A program made the position numbers and the translations under genes. The notes under the pieces are model-generated. The model saw nothing but the letters and a program-made list of their open reading frames with translations. It did no database searches and was not told where the DNA came from. This document shows, in pieces, positions 57,567-64,000 of a stretch of 64,000 nucleotides of DNA. Position 1 is the first letter of the stretch. Each line of letters starts with the position of its first letter. Origin of the DNA: Lucinisca nassula (Eukaryota > Mollusca > Bivalvia > Lucinida > Lucinidae); the NCBI GenBank assembly GCA_963580285.1, contig OY757014.1, forward strand, positions 20,314,088 to 20,378,087. Reading direction: 5' to 3'.

Positions 57567-57991
57567 GGCGTCACTTTGGGTACCAGATTATAGGTACCAG
57601 ATTATAGGTACTAGTACCTATAATTTTGTTGGTACCTATAATCTGGTACCCATAGTGACGCCGCTTGATGTAAGCTTGACTAGGCTAGGTGCTGTATCGT
57701 GTGTTATGTTGGCTTTCGTGAAGGGTGCTATAAATTTTCAGTGACTGTTTACCTGGTACCCATAAATTGTGGGTACCTGAAATTTATGGGTACCTGAAAT
57801 GTTTTTGTCAGGCCTAAGCTTGAAAATAACTTAGTGTTTTTGTGGTTTGATTTTGTCCCTATAAATCTTCAGTTTTTGAAATTTATAGGGACAAAGCTTT
57901 TGACTTAGCCTGAAAATAACTTAGTCTCTGGAGTTTGTACAAGAACCTGGTACCCATAAATTCTGGGTACCTGAAATTTATGGGTACCAGG
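57567..57991. repeat. Four GGTACC-based hairpins
   Basis: (1) 57567-57599 pairs with 57630-57662 (33 bp, one mismatch) around an internal perfect palindrome 57601-57624. (2) GGTACCCATAAATT 57755-57768 with 57781-57794. (3) TTTGTCCCTATAAAT 57852-57866 with 57881-57895. (4) CCTGGTACCCATAAATT 57946-57962 with 57975-57991. All carry the related word (C)CATAAAT or CTATAA(A)T next to GGTACC or TCCC. Two GCCTGAAAATAACTTAGT-like blocks lie between (57815-57835, 57908-57925). Confidence 0.9.
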
Positions 57992-58059
57992 TACCTGAAA
58001 GTTTCAATTTTGGCATGGTAAAAGTTGACTTAGTCTTTTGTGATGTTGGAAATATACCA

Positions 58060-58340
58060 CAAGATGACATTATGTTGTTCTTGTATCTCAAGACTTCATA
58101 GTGTCATGCTTATATATTGAGGCTATCTAGTAGCAAGTTTCTATGAGAAATAAAAAATCTTGTATCTCAAGACTTTCGTTATCGGTAGAAACTTGACTGT
58201 CAAGCGTCAAGTGGTTTGGCAAATATATTGAGGCTTGATAGTAGCAAACTTCTGGATATAGATCTTGTATCCCAAGATCTATTTTTGTTTTCATTAGTTT
58301 GACTATGAAGCGTCAGTGGATGTTATTTCTAGCCATCTCA
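58060..58340. repeat. Diverged tandem repeats beside the Maverick
   Basis: TCTTGTATCTCAAGACTT occurs near 58079 and 58161, and as ATCTTGTATCCCAAGATC near 58262. ATATATTGAGGCT plus AGTAGCAA occurs near 58117 and 58222. The unit is roughly 85-105 bp. Confidence 0.65.
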
Positions 58341-58413
58341 AGTTTACATACTACTACCTCTTCGAAATGAAGAGGGCGTGAAAAGACAAGAAAGATTGGT
58401 GAACAGTTTTAAC

Positions 58414-58419
58414 TTTATT
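58414..58419 (-). terminator. Polyadenylation signal for the protease transcript
   Basis: AATAAA on the minus strand, about 86 nt past the protease stop. It is a plausible common 3' end for the left gene block. Confidence 0.5.
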
Positions 58420-58504
58420 TGTCCCGCTAACTAACTTGATTACGATGAACAGAGGATTAGGACCGTCCCTCTGTCCTCGTTTACAATTTGAAACCTTAAC
58501 ATAT

Positions 58505-59116
58505 TTACAACATTAAATACATGGGGTATTTCTTTGATAAGCAATGTGTATTTCTCAAACATTTGCAAACTTGAATTCTATGTTTGTAAAGAAACTTTGG
58601 AGTTGGCATGTCATTTTGTGTCCAGATCAATTTGCCATAATTAGACTTAATTTGTGTCCAGATCAATTTGCCGTAATTAGCACTAAACCATCTGTCAATA
58701 TCTCTGTCATTTTGGTATAAGTCTTCTCCTGTGCCATACAGTTCCCCATGAATAGCTTTCTTCAAGTCTAGTCCTTTTTCAAGTTGATGAATAATGTAAA
58801 TACACCACATTCCACAGTTGTGACTCCAAGGACTTTGTAATGGTTCTGTATTTTGAATCCAACTTCTGGAATTTCTTTGGATGAAAGGTAGAATATAGTC
58901 TTCTTCTGGTGGCATTCCATAAGAATCAAAGTAGATGGCTTGATGGCCTCTGAAGTATACGGTAACCCAATGTTCTCCTGGTTCATCTGAATTGTCAGTG
59001 TTTATGATATAGGCTTTCATGTCTAGAGGTTTCTTCTCTGGTAAGAGATCTTTGGCACATACATCTCCATTAACATGCATGTGGTATAGAATTTTCCTCA
59101 GTTCATGTGTGTCCAT
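58505..59116 (-). CDS. Adenain-like cysteine protease (Maverick PRO)
   Basis: 203 residues from the ATG at 59116. An upstream in-frame ATG at 59179 would overlap the preceding gene by 82 nt; MDTHELRKIL fits the usual family start better. Catalytic residues by pattern: His49 (PGEHWVTVYF), Asp64 (IYFDSYGMPP), Gln94 (LQSPWS) and Cys101 (HNCGMWCIYI), the His-Asp-Gln-Cys order of adenovirus C5/Ulp1-type proteases. Its expected role is to process capsid and core precursors during virion maturation. The C-terminus has a 12-residue in-frame tandem duplication (NYGKLIWTQ twice) and then a Cys/Lys-rich tail. The frame is intact. Confidence 0.85.
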   Translation of the reverse strand: MDTHELRKILYHMHVNGDVCAKDLLPEKKPLDMKAYIINTDNSDEPGEHWVTVYFRGHQAIYFDSYGMPPEEDYILPFIQRNSRSWIQNTEPLQSPWSHNCGMWCIYIIHQLEKGLDLKKAIHGELYGTGEDLYQNDRDIDRWFSANYGKLIWTQIKSNYGKLIWTQNDMPTPKFLYKHRIQVCKCLRNTHCLSKKYPMYLML

Positions 59117-59703
59117 TTTTCTGGTGATGTCTCCGATGGAGTAGCTTCTATTAATTTCTGTTTCCAAAAGTCTCTCCACTCGTTGTAGTCAGGTTTTCTT
59201 CCGTATCTGTTATGACTGTTTTTCAGGAACATCCAGTTTTTATAGGCTTCGACTTTTTCAGATGGTGTTAAATGGTCCAATCCTGTCATAGCACTATATT
59301 CTTTTCTTCTTTCTTCTGATGGTACTTCATCCAGGAGCAACTCGTCCCATTTTTGGATAACATCGTAGATGTTGAGATTATTCAGGGCATGGATATGTAT
59401 ACCATAGTCTGTTATCCATTCGTTTGGTTTTGTCCACAAGCACAAGTCATGGTATTTCTGACTGGGATGATTTATTCTACATCCTTGGCACTGGTGACGG
59501 GCATAGTCAAATATAGCAGTCATCAAGTTGATCTTCATGGCTCGTATAAGGGTATCTTTAATCCATTTTTGTCGTCCCAGTGTTTCATTGTCTTCTGATA
59601 ATCCCTCAAATTCTTTTTGAAGCATGCCATTTCCAGATGAAGTAGAATCTGACCATAGTAGATAATCCCTCAGTTCTTCTTCAATATAGTATCCACTATG
59701 CAT
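59098..59703 (-). CDS. Maverick protein of unknown function with Cys/His motif
   Basis: 201 residues, intact, starting 8 nt after the capsid gene stop and overlapping the protease start by 19 nt. The central segment CQGCRINHPSQKYHDLCL has two closely spaced Cys, two His and a further Cys, suggesting a small metal-binding fold. I recall similar HPSQ-containing segments in other Maverick/adintovirus genomes but know no function. The N-terminus is acidic and the C-terminal third is rich in Trp and Lys. No membrane segment or signal peptide is visible. The position between major capsid and protease suggests a virion or assembly role, which is inference. Confidence 0.7.
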   Translation of the reverse strand: MHSGYYIEEELRDYLLWSDSTSSGNGMLQKEFEGLSEDNETLGRQKWIKDTLIRAMKINLMTAIFDYARHQCQGCRINHPSQKYHDLCLWTKPNEWITDYGIHIHALNNLNIYDVIQKWDELLLDEVPSEERRKEYSAMTGLDHLTPSEKVEAYKNWMFLKNSHNRYGRKPDYNEWRDFWKQKLIEATPSETSPEKWTHMN

Positions 59704-59711
59704 CTTTTTTT

Positions 59712-61007
59712 TCAGTAGTCTGTGATTACTTCTCTGAGTCCGTTTATTTCTATCAGATTATCAAATTCAGCATACACAATGACATTGATAGTCTTTGCGA
59801 GCGAATTGGCAAACTGAAGTTCTAGTCTCAGGTTTCCAGTTTTTATAGGGTGGAGATGACTCTGGTCAGCAGCTTGATCAGGTGTGAAGTCATATCCCCA
59901 GAATGTGTATCCGTCTTTGTAATCCTCGTAATCGATGTTACAATTCTGAACTTGGTCTCGACTACTCAGAGCCTGATACAGTGACATGTATGATCGAAGA
60001 TACTCATTTCTGGTGAAGTTAGGTTCAAAGGGTCTGCCATAGATATTATGTCCATCGAGTGTGACATCCAATTTACTGAGATTGAAAGGTTGGAAGTTAA
60101 AGGGGTTCGTGGGAAACGTGCCATTGAATGTTTCATTAGGAACCATGCCAATGAACAATCGTTTTGGAAGTTGGCCTTGGAACAGATGGTCTTCAATTTT
60201 AGATCTGAGTCCAGTACCAATGGTAAATGTTTTCACCTCAACTCTTCTGATGGGGAATTTGGCATTATGTTGAGCAATGCTCTGATTCAAATCGTTTGTG
60301 ATTGCTGGTAGAAGTTGTACATTTCTCACTGACAGTTTGGCTACATCAATTTTGAGTACTACAGGGTAACCATCCTCAGCCATGATACAAAATTGAGGAG
60401 ATGCTCTGTTAAGTCTGAGTTTGATTTCGATGCCATTCGGAAGATATTTGTCTTGCATGGCCAGATCTAAATGTAATCGGCCCATGAGTTCCAAAGATTT
60501 ACTTTGTTTTGTAGCTTCACCTCGGCCTTTTTTTATGCTATCACAATCAAAATCCTCAAATTTCCCAGGTTCATCTTCATACCAATGCTCTGCAGCTTTT
60601 AACTGATTGTCTTTGACATCTGCTCCAAAGGAAAATAAGTTTTCTATGTAGGCTCTGTACGGATATGTATCCATATTACTTGTGACCAGTTTATTATTCA
60701 GGTACAAATCGATGCTACTGAACATACTGTGAAAGAAGTTGTTGATAGGGGCAACCTTTTTGTCCTCAATATTAGTTCCATCTGGTTTCAGGATTCTACA
60801 TTTCAGATAAAGATAAGTTTGAGATAAATCTGTATAATATTCAGTATGGGGTGGAACCAAAAATTCAATAGGTGCCTGATAACTATCCAGAGAAGCGATA
60901 GGATGATAATCAGTCCACTGAGTTTCTTGCATAGTTGTCATTGTCGGAGGAACGGATTGCATTTCCAACTCCGTTTTGCTGCACTCACAAGAACCTGATT
61001 GCATCAT
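59712..61007 (-). CDS. Major capsid protein, double-jelly-roll type (F54H12.2-like family)
   Basis: 431 residues, intact. The start codon overlaps the stop of the preceding gene (TAATG). Family landmarks in order: PIEFLVPPHTEYYTDLSQTY (about 47-66), NNFFHSMFSSIDLYLNNKLV (about 88-107), YPYRAYIENLFSFGADVK, the SKSLELMGRLHLDL segment, FPIRRVEVKTFTI, QLPKRLFIGMVPNETFNGTF, and the C-terminal NVIVYAEFDNLIEI. The protein matches what I know of animal 'F54H12.2-like' proteins, which are capsid proteins of Maverick-type elements. It would form the hexon-like capsomers of an icosahedral virion. Whether this family is the hexon or another shell protein is best settled by structure prediction. The intact length implies recent origin or selection. 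Confidence 0.8.
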   Translation of the reverse strand: MMQSGSCECSKTELEMQSVPPTMTTMQETQWTDYHPIASLDSYQAPIEFLVPPHTEYYTDLSQTYLYLKCRILKPDGTNIEDKKVAPINNFFHSMFSSIDLYLNNKLVTSNMDTYPYRAYIENLFSFGADVKDNQLKAAEHWYEDEPGKFEDFDCDSIKKGRGEATKQSKSLELMGRLHLDLAMQDKYLPNGIEIKLRLNRASPQFCIMAEDGYPVVLKIDVAKLSVRNVQLLPAITNDLNQSIAQHNAKFPIRRVEVKTFTIGTGLRSKIEDHLFQGQLPKRLFIGMVPNETFNGTFPTNPFNFQPFNLSKLDVTLDGHNIYGRPFEPNFTRNEYLRSYMSLYQALSSRDQVQNCNIDYEDYKDGYTFWGYDFTPDQAADQSHLHPIKTGNLRLELQFANSLAKTINVIVYAEFDNLIEINGLREVITDY

Positions 61008-61450
61008 TATTGATCGAAAATATCTTTCGGAAATTTAAGATTTTTTGGAATAGCAATTGAGTTTTTCTTTTTTTGACCCTTCTTAACACCTTGACGTTTA
61101 GTCTTAGACTGATTCTTTTTAGATTTGGCTTTTGATTTTATACCCCCACTTAATTCATCCAGAGCTGATTTTCCGAGAGATTTCAAACTTTGTTTGCCTC
61201 TTTGTTTCAAAACTTGTTTGATATTTTGGCCTTCCAACATATCGCGAAGAGCACCTAGTCCCTCCCTTTTTGCAACTTGCTTTGCACTTTTTATTCCTGC
61301 TTGTGCTAGAGGTTTTAAAATGGGAACAACACTTCGCATTGCTGTTTTAAATATGGAACCTAAGCCATGGCCATATTGTCTTGAGACACCTCGATAGACG
61401 GGAAAGTCTTTAAATCCCGCTCCAGACTGGTGATAATGAATAGTACGCAT
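61007..61450 (-). CDS. Basic core/minor capsid protein (adenovirus pVI/pX-like)
   Basis: 147 residues, strongly basic, with a Lys-rich C-terminus (KSKAKSKKNQSKTKRQGVKK). The N-terminus has the Gly-rich SGAGFKDFPVYRG and the motif RQYGHGLGSIFKTAMRSVVP, an amphipathic stretch with the QxGxGLGS(I/L)F pattern that I associate with pVI/pX-like proteins of adenoviruses and Mavericks. In adenovirus such proteins bind DNA and hexon and are cut by the protease; here GLGS or GAG sites could be targets, which is inference. The gene overlaps the preceding one by 41 nt and the capsid gene by 1 nt. Confidence 0.7.
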   Translation of the reverse strand: MRTIHYHQSGAGFKDFPVYRGVSRQYGHGLGSIFKTAMRSVVPILKPLAQAGIKSAKQVAKREGLGALRDMLEGQNIKQVLKQRGKQSLKSLGKSALDELSGGIKSKAKSKKNQSKTKRQGVKKGQKKKNSIAIPKNLKFPKDIFDQ

Positions 61451-62309
61451 TATTATCTTTTTTTCTGAAGTGTAGTTTGATCAATGTCTTGCCAGTAATG
61501 AATGGAATATCATTACCTGTATCGCCTTTTATACTAATGTAAACTTGATCAATGAAGGATTTTGCCACTGGAACGTAATGCAAGTTGAGAAATTCTTGAT
61601 GGAAATGAATTTCACCAGTTGTATTTGCAAATGGAACTACTCTTAAAATGGGAGCTGTTATATGTCCTATGTTTGTGTAACCGGTCACATCGGAATACAC
61701 AAAGAAGCGACTGTTATGAATATTCAAGTCAACACCATATTTGAATTTGACAGCATCGTTGCCTAATGGTTCTCCGTGAAATTGTTTATCGATGCCTAAA
61801 ATGATAGCTAATGGTGTTGGAAATACTATCTGAATTTGATTTGTGTAATTTGAACCAGAAGGATATTCTACAGCAACCTTGATGCGTTTTAATTGACTTC
61901 TGTATTCAAGATGAATTTTAATGTTGTGTTGAGTCAAAATCTTTTGAATACGACTCTCAAGTGCATTTTTCATTTCCATAATCAAATGTTCAGGGCTAGT
62001 ATAATTTCCTGTTGGAAAGGTAACTTTATAATCTGAACATTTTTTTGTTTGTCTGCAAATTTCATGCCTTAAGTGATCAAACTTTATGTCAATGAAAGCA
62101 TTATTTGTTAATCGAAGAAAGAAAAAATTATTTTTCTCTGTGATATTCATGATTTCACCTGGTGTTATTATTTCTGCTAAAGCTACCTCCCAATTTTGTT
62201 TGTCAATTTGAATAGGACAGTCTAATTTGACTTTGAAAGTAGATTGAGTATTTTTGGGAAATGTGTCTAAAGAACTGTCACTTAATAATGTCAAGTAAAA
62301 TTCTTTCAT
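61410..62309 (-). CDS. Probable penton / minor capsid protein
   Basis: 299 residues, intact. It begins MKEFYLTLLSDSSLDTFPKN and contains WEVALAEIITPGEI, then a beta-rich body and a closing DIPFITGKTLIKLHFRKK block before an aromatic tail (YYSLSPVW). This start and end are characteristic of a Maverick/adintovirus virion protein widespread in invertebrate genomes. I assign it to the penton or minor capsid role by its position next to the pVI-like and major capsid genes and its size; a single jelly-roll fold should be checked by structure prediction. Its ATG overlaps the stop of the upstream membrane-protein gene (ATGA). Confidence 0.65.
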   Translation of the reverse strand: MKEFYLTLLSDSSLDTFPKNTQSTFKVKLDCPIQIDKQNWEVALAEIITPGEIMNITEKNNFFFLRLTNNAFIDIKFDHLRHEICRQTKKCSDYKVTFPTGNYTSPEHLIMEMKNALESRIQKILTQHNIKIHLEYRSQLKRIKVAVEYPSGSNYTNQIQIVFPTPLAIILGIDKQFHGEPLGNDAVKFKYGVDLNIHNSRFFVYSDVTGYTNIGHITAPILRVVPFANTTGEIHFHQEFLNLHYVPVAKSFIDQVYISIKGDTGNDIPFITGKTLIKLHFRKKDNNAYYSLSPVWSGI

Positions 62310-62593
62310 GGTTTTTGTTTTTCCTCAGGGAGAGAAGATGCAATTGGAGTTTGTCTTTTGAATTTTAATCCTGGGGATGGTAAAATGTATCCAACAGAGC
62401 TACTGAGTAATATCAACCACAATTCTTTGTCTGGACTTCTTAAACTGATTTGTACCAATGAGGTGATAATGATGGCATAAACAACAATAATTTGAGCCAA
62501 AAATGTTAAGCGATTTTTTGCTAATATTCCTTGACTACCGTCTGCAGATTGTAAAGAAGCAGTGTCACGCACGAATGAGCTTCTGAAATTCAT
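62306..62593 (-). CDS. Small membrane protein of the Maverick
   Basis: 95 residues from the ATG at 62593, which lies 11 nt after the integrase stop. An in-frame ATG at 62632 would add 13 residues and overlap the integrase. A hydrophobic helix (LTFLAQIIVVYAIIITSLVQ) is followed by SPDKELWLILLSSSVGYILP, a second semi-hydrophobic stretch, and a Pro/Lys-rich tail. I have seen LWLILLSSSVGYILPSP-like segments in other Maverick elements. The function is unknown; an envelope, entry or virion membrane role would be guesswork. The stop overlaps the next gene by 4 nt. Confidence 0.65.
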   Translation of the reverse strand: MNFRSSFVRDTASLQSADGSQGILAKNRLTFLAQIIVVYAIIITSLVQISLRSPDKELWLILLSSSVGYILPSPGLKFKRQTPIASSLPEEKQKP

Positions 62594-62604
62594 GTTCACC
62601 GTTT

Positions 62605-63669
62605 TTATAGAAGATCTGATTCTAAAATCCAACTATCAAATTTAGATGGATACCCTTTCCAGTGAACTTTTATTTCTTTGATCCACTTTTTACCAATTTT
62701 ACGTTTTCTGCGATCTATGATAGATTCAATTTCGAATATTTGATCTTTTTCTACACGTTGTAACTCTTGCGAGTAAAAAGTGCCTTTGACTACCTCGCCG
62801 TCCAGATCTACTATTTTATAGGTTACAGGATTTTGATGTTTGTATACAGCCGAAATTTGAAACAACTCTTGTGTCCAGTTTGGTAAATAACCTTTATCAA
62901 AAGTACGTTTTGTCTTGTTAATGCGAACATAATCACTGACTTTTAATTTTGGACTTTGATGTTTTTGTTTCTTTCCAAATAAATTTTCTGACACTACAAC
63001 TTCGTTTTTCCTAGTCACAAATGCAGGTGCACATTTGATACTTCGATGATATGCATGGTTGTAACCATGAACTAATTTTGGAAGTACATCAATATATCTC
63101 AGCGTACGATGATGTGTAAAATATTTCCACATGCGACTTTTCAAAGTTCTTTGAAATCTTTCGACAATACTGGCTTTAGTTTCAGGATTTTCTGTCGTGA
63201 AAAAATGAATCTTTTTTGACTTTAAAAAATTTTGAAAATTTTTATTTTTAAATTCTGTTCCTTTATCAGACTGGAGGCTTTTTGGACTTCGTTTTTTCAA
63301 GATCAATTTGAATGCTTTGATCAAAGTTTTACCCGTCTTGTCTTTGATGGGAACAACCCAGGCAAATTTGGAAAATACATCGATGACACAAAGCAAGTAT
63401 CGGTGTTTGTTATTGAACTTAGACATACTTGATACATCTGCTAAATCTGCTTGCCATTGATAATCGATTCCTGCAACTACAGTTTTTCGACGTTTGAATT
63501 TTCTTCGAATAGGTTTATGCAAAGTGTACGTCTTTTGTTTCCTCAACCAATCCCTGACATCTTTAAGTTTTACTTTTTTAGAAGTTTTTCTAGCTAACTG
63601 GAATAAAGCTTGTTCTCCAGCATAGGCAGCAGGACTTTTAGGATCATAATATAATTTTTCAAACTTCAT
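62605..63669 (-). CDS. Retrovirus-type integrase with chromodomain (Maverick INT)
   Basis: 354 residues, intact. The DDE catalytic triad is Asp75 (YQWQADLADV), Asp135 (SLQSDKGTEFKN) and Glu170 (KASIVERFQRTLKSRMWKYF), with 35-residue D-E spacing as in retroviral integrases. An N-terminal Lys/Arg-rich region precedes it, without an obvious HHCC zinc finger. An HGYNHAYHRS motif follows the core. Residues about 311-354 (IESIIDRRKRKIGKK... WKGYPSKFDSWILESDL) form a chromodomain, which in related integrases guides insertion to modified histones. The start overlaps the upstream gene stop (ATGA). It would insert the linear element DNA into the host genome. Confidence 0.9.
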   Translation of the reverse strand: MKFEKLYYDPKSPAAYAGEQALFQLARKTSKKVKLKDVRDWLRKQKTYTLHKPIRRKFKRRKTVVAGIDYQWQADLADVSSMSKFNNKHRYLLCVIDVFSKFAWVVPIKDKTGKTLIKAFKLILKKRSPKSLQSDKGTEFKNKNFQNFLKSKKIHFFTTENPETKASIVERFQRTLKSRMWKYFTHHRTLRYIDVLPKLVHGYNHAYHRSIKCAPAFVTRKNEVVVSENLFGKKQKHQSPKLKVSDYVRINKTKRTFDKGYLPNWTQELFQISAVYKHQNPVTYKIVDLDGEVVKGTFYSQELQRVEKDQIFEIESIIDRRKRKIGKKWIKEIKVHWKGYPSKFDSWILESDLL

Positions 63670-64000
63670 TGTTCATCATAGGTTAACCATTTAGGTATGA
63701 AAGGACCTTCCATTTCTTCTTCTTTTATATGTTTTCTCGCTAATCGCCTTACGTGTTTTTTGACTGAGGGCAGATCATATTTACGCTGTTTTGTATAGGG
63801 AGTCCTTATTTTATGACGTTTTGTTTTAGGAGGAGTCACAAAGACATCCTCTGGTGATTGTTCAGGAGGAGGAAGCTGATGTTCGTGCATCCATTCCCAT
63901 CTGTCTCTATTGCCTACCACATCTTGAGGAATATTCAATTCTCTCAATCCTTGTGCAAAAGCTTGCCAACCCGTGGGCTCAATACCTTTCCTATGTCTGA
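63666..64000 (-). CDS. Unknown Maverick protein, N-terminus outside the window
   Basis: The frame is open from the window edge to the stop at 63666. At least 110 residues are visible, starting inside RHRKGIEPTGWQAFAQGL and passing RELNIPQDVVGNRDRWEWMH, a Pro-rich linker (LPPPEQSP) and a very basic segment (KTKRHKIRTPYTKQRKY, HVRRLARKHIKEEE). I do not recognise a domain. The position upstream of and overlapping the integrase, together with the basic patch, suggests nucleic-acid binding, which is inference. A TTG at 63947 is not needed as a start, since the frame continues upstream. Confidence 0.65.
   Translation of the reverse strand, partial: RHRKGIEPTGWQAFAQGLRELNIPQDVVGNRDRWEWMHEHQLPPPEQSPEDVFVTPPKTKRHKIRTPYTKQRKYDLPSVKKHVRRLARKHIKEEEMEGPFIPKWLTYDEQ

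Larger units (their letters stand above)
57560..64000 (-). mobile_element. Maverick/Polinton (adintovirus-like) element, partial
   Basis: A minus-strand cluster of eight intact frames with capsid, protease and integrase genes. Gene content matches Polinton/Maverick elements and the proposed adintoviruses, which pair adenovirus-like virion proteins with a retrovirus-like integrase. Neighbouring frames overlap by 1-41 nt or are under 15 nt apart, without introns, unlike the host gene. DNA polymerase B and the packaging ATPase are not seen and should lie right of 64000. The left boundary is unknown; the hairpin-rich stretch 57560-58400 is included as a guess, and no terminal repeat or 6-bp target duplication could be checked. 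Confidence 0.8.

Noticed and set aside
57560..58500. Calling a defined Maverick terminal inverted repeat and target duplication
   Set aside because: The other end is outside the window, so neither the repeat nor a 6-bp duplication can be matched.

Overview
The window looks like intron-rich, repeat-dense nuclear DNA of a bivalve mollusc. The species is not assignable from this sequence. Evidence is the AT-rich background, spliceable exons with canonical GT/AG borders, Helentron ('pearl')-like elements with tandem cores of about 155 bp and hairpin ends, tRNA-derived SINEs, and reverse-transcriptase families that I know to be abundant in marine molluscs. Nothing is bacterial. Most of the window is mobile DNA of several ages nested in one another.

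Host gene (+ strand, about 1.48-24.76 kb and probably beyond both ends): four separated exons (1483-1648, 19286-19444, 22352-22510, 24654-24756) have good splice sites and compatible phases, and join in frame. They encode fibronectin-III-like extracellular segments and then one transmembrane helix. A cytokine-receptor/domeless-like receptor is my working guess. No cytoplasmic exon was recognised to the right.

2.8-21.2 kb, mostly the large intron between the first two exons: a pile-up of Penelope-like reverse-transcriptase elements of two related families. The younger family has at least six copies in head-to-tail, head-to-head and tail-to-tail arrangement, each ending in the same non-coding 3' tail of about 570 bp. 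Many solitary, 5'-truncated tails lie nearby. One copy is interrupted by a complete 1327-bp mariner with TA target duplication and near-identical terminal repeats.

22-57 kb: no recognised genes apart from two host exons and a dead Tc1-like transposase (50.7-51.6 kb). The region holds about 20 copies of a (CAAA)n-tailed SINE-like repeat, TTAA-flanked palindromic MITEs, a fold-back family with two nested palindromes, a perfect 44-bp-arm hairpin with TA borders, tRNA-derived SINE heads, and several Helentron-like elements carrying tandem arrays (152-158 bp, about 130 bp and about 430 bp monomers).

57.5-64.0 kb (- strand): the left part of a Maverick/Polinton (adintovirus-like) element that runs off the right edge. 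Eight intact, tightly packed or overlapping reading frames encode, in transcription order, an unknown protein, a retroviral-type integrase with chromodomain, a small membrane protein, a probable penton/minor capsid protein, a basic core-like protein, the double-jelly-roll-type major capsid protein, an unknown Cys/His protein and an adenain-like cysteine protease. Polymerase B and packaging ATPase are not in the window. Past the protease lies a non-coding stretch with four GGTACC-based hairpins and short tandem repeats that may be the element's terminal region.
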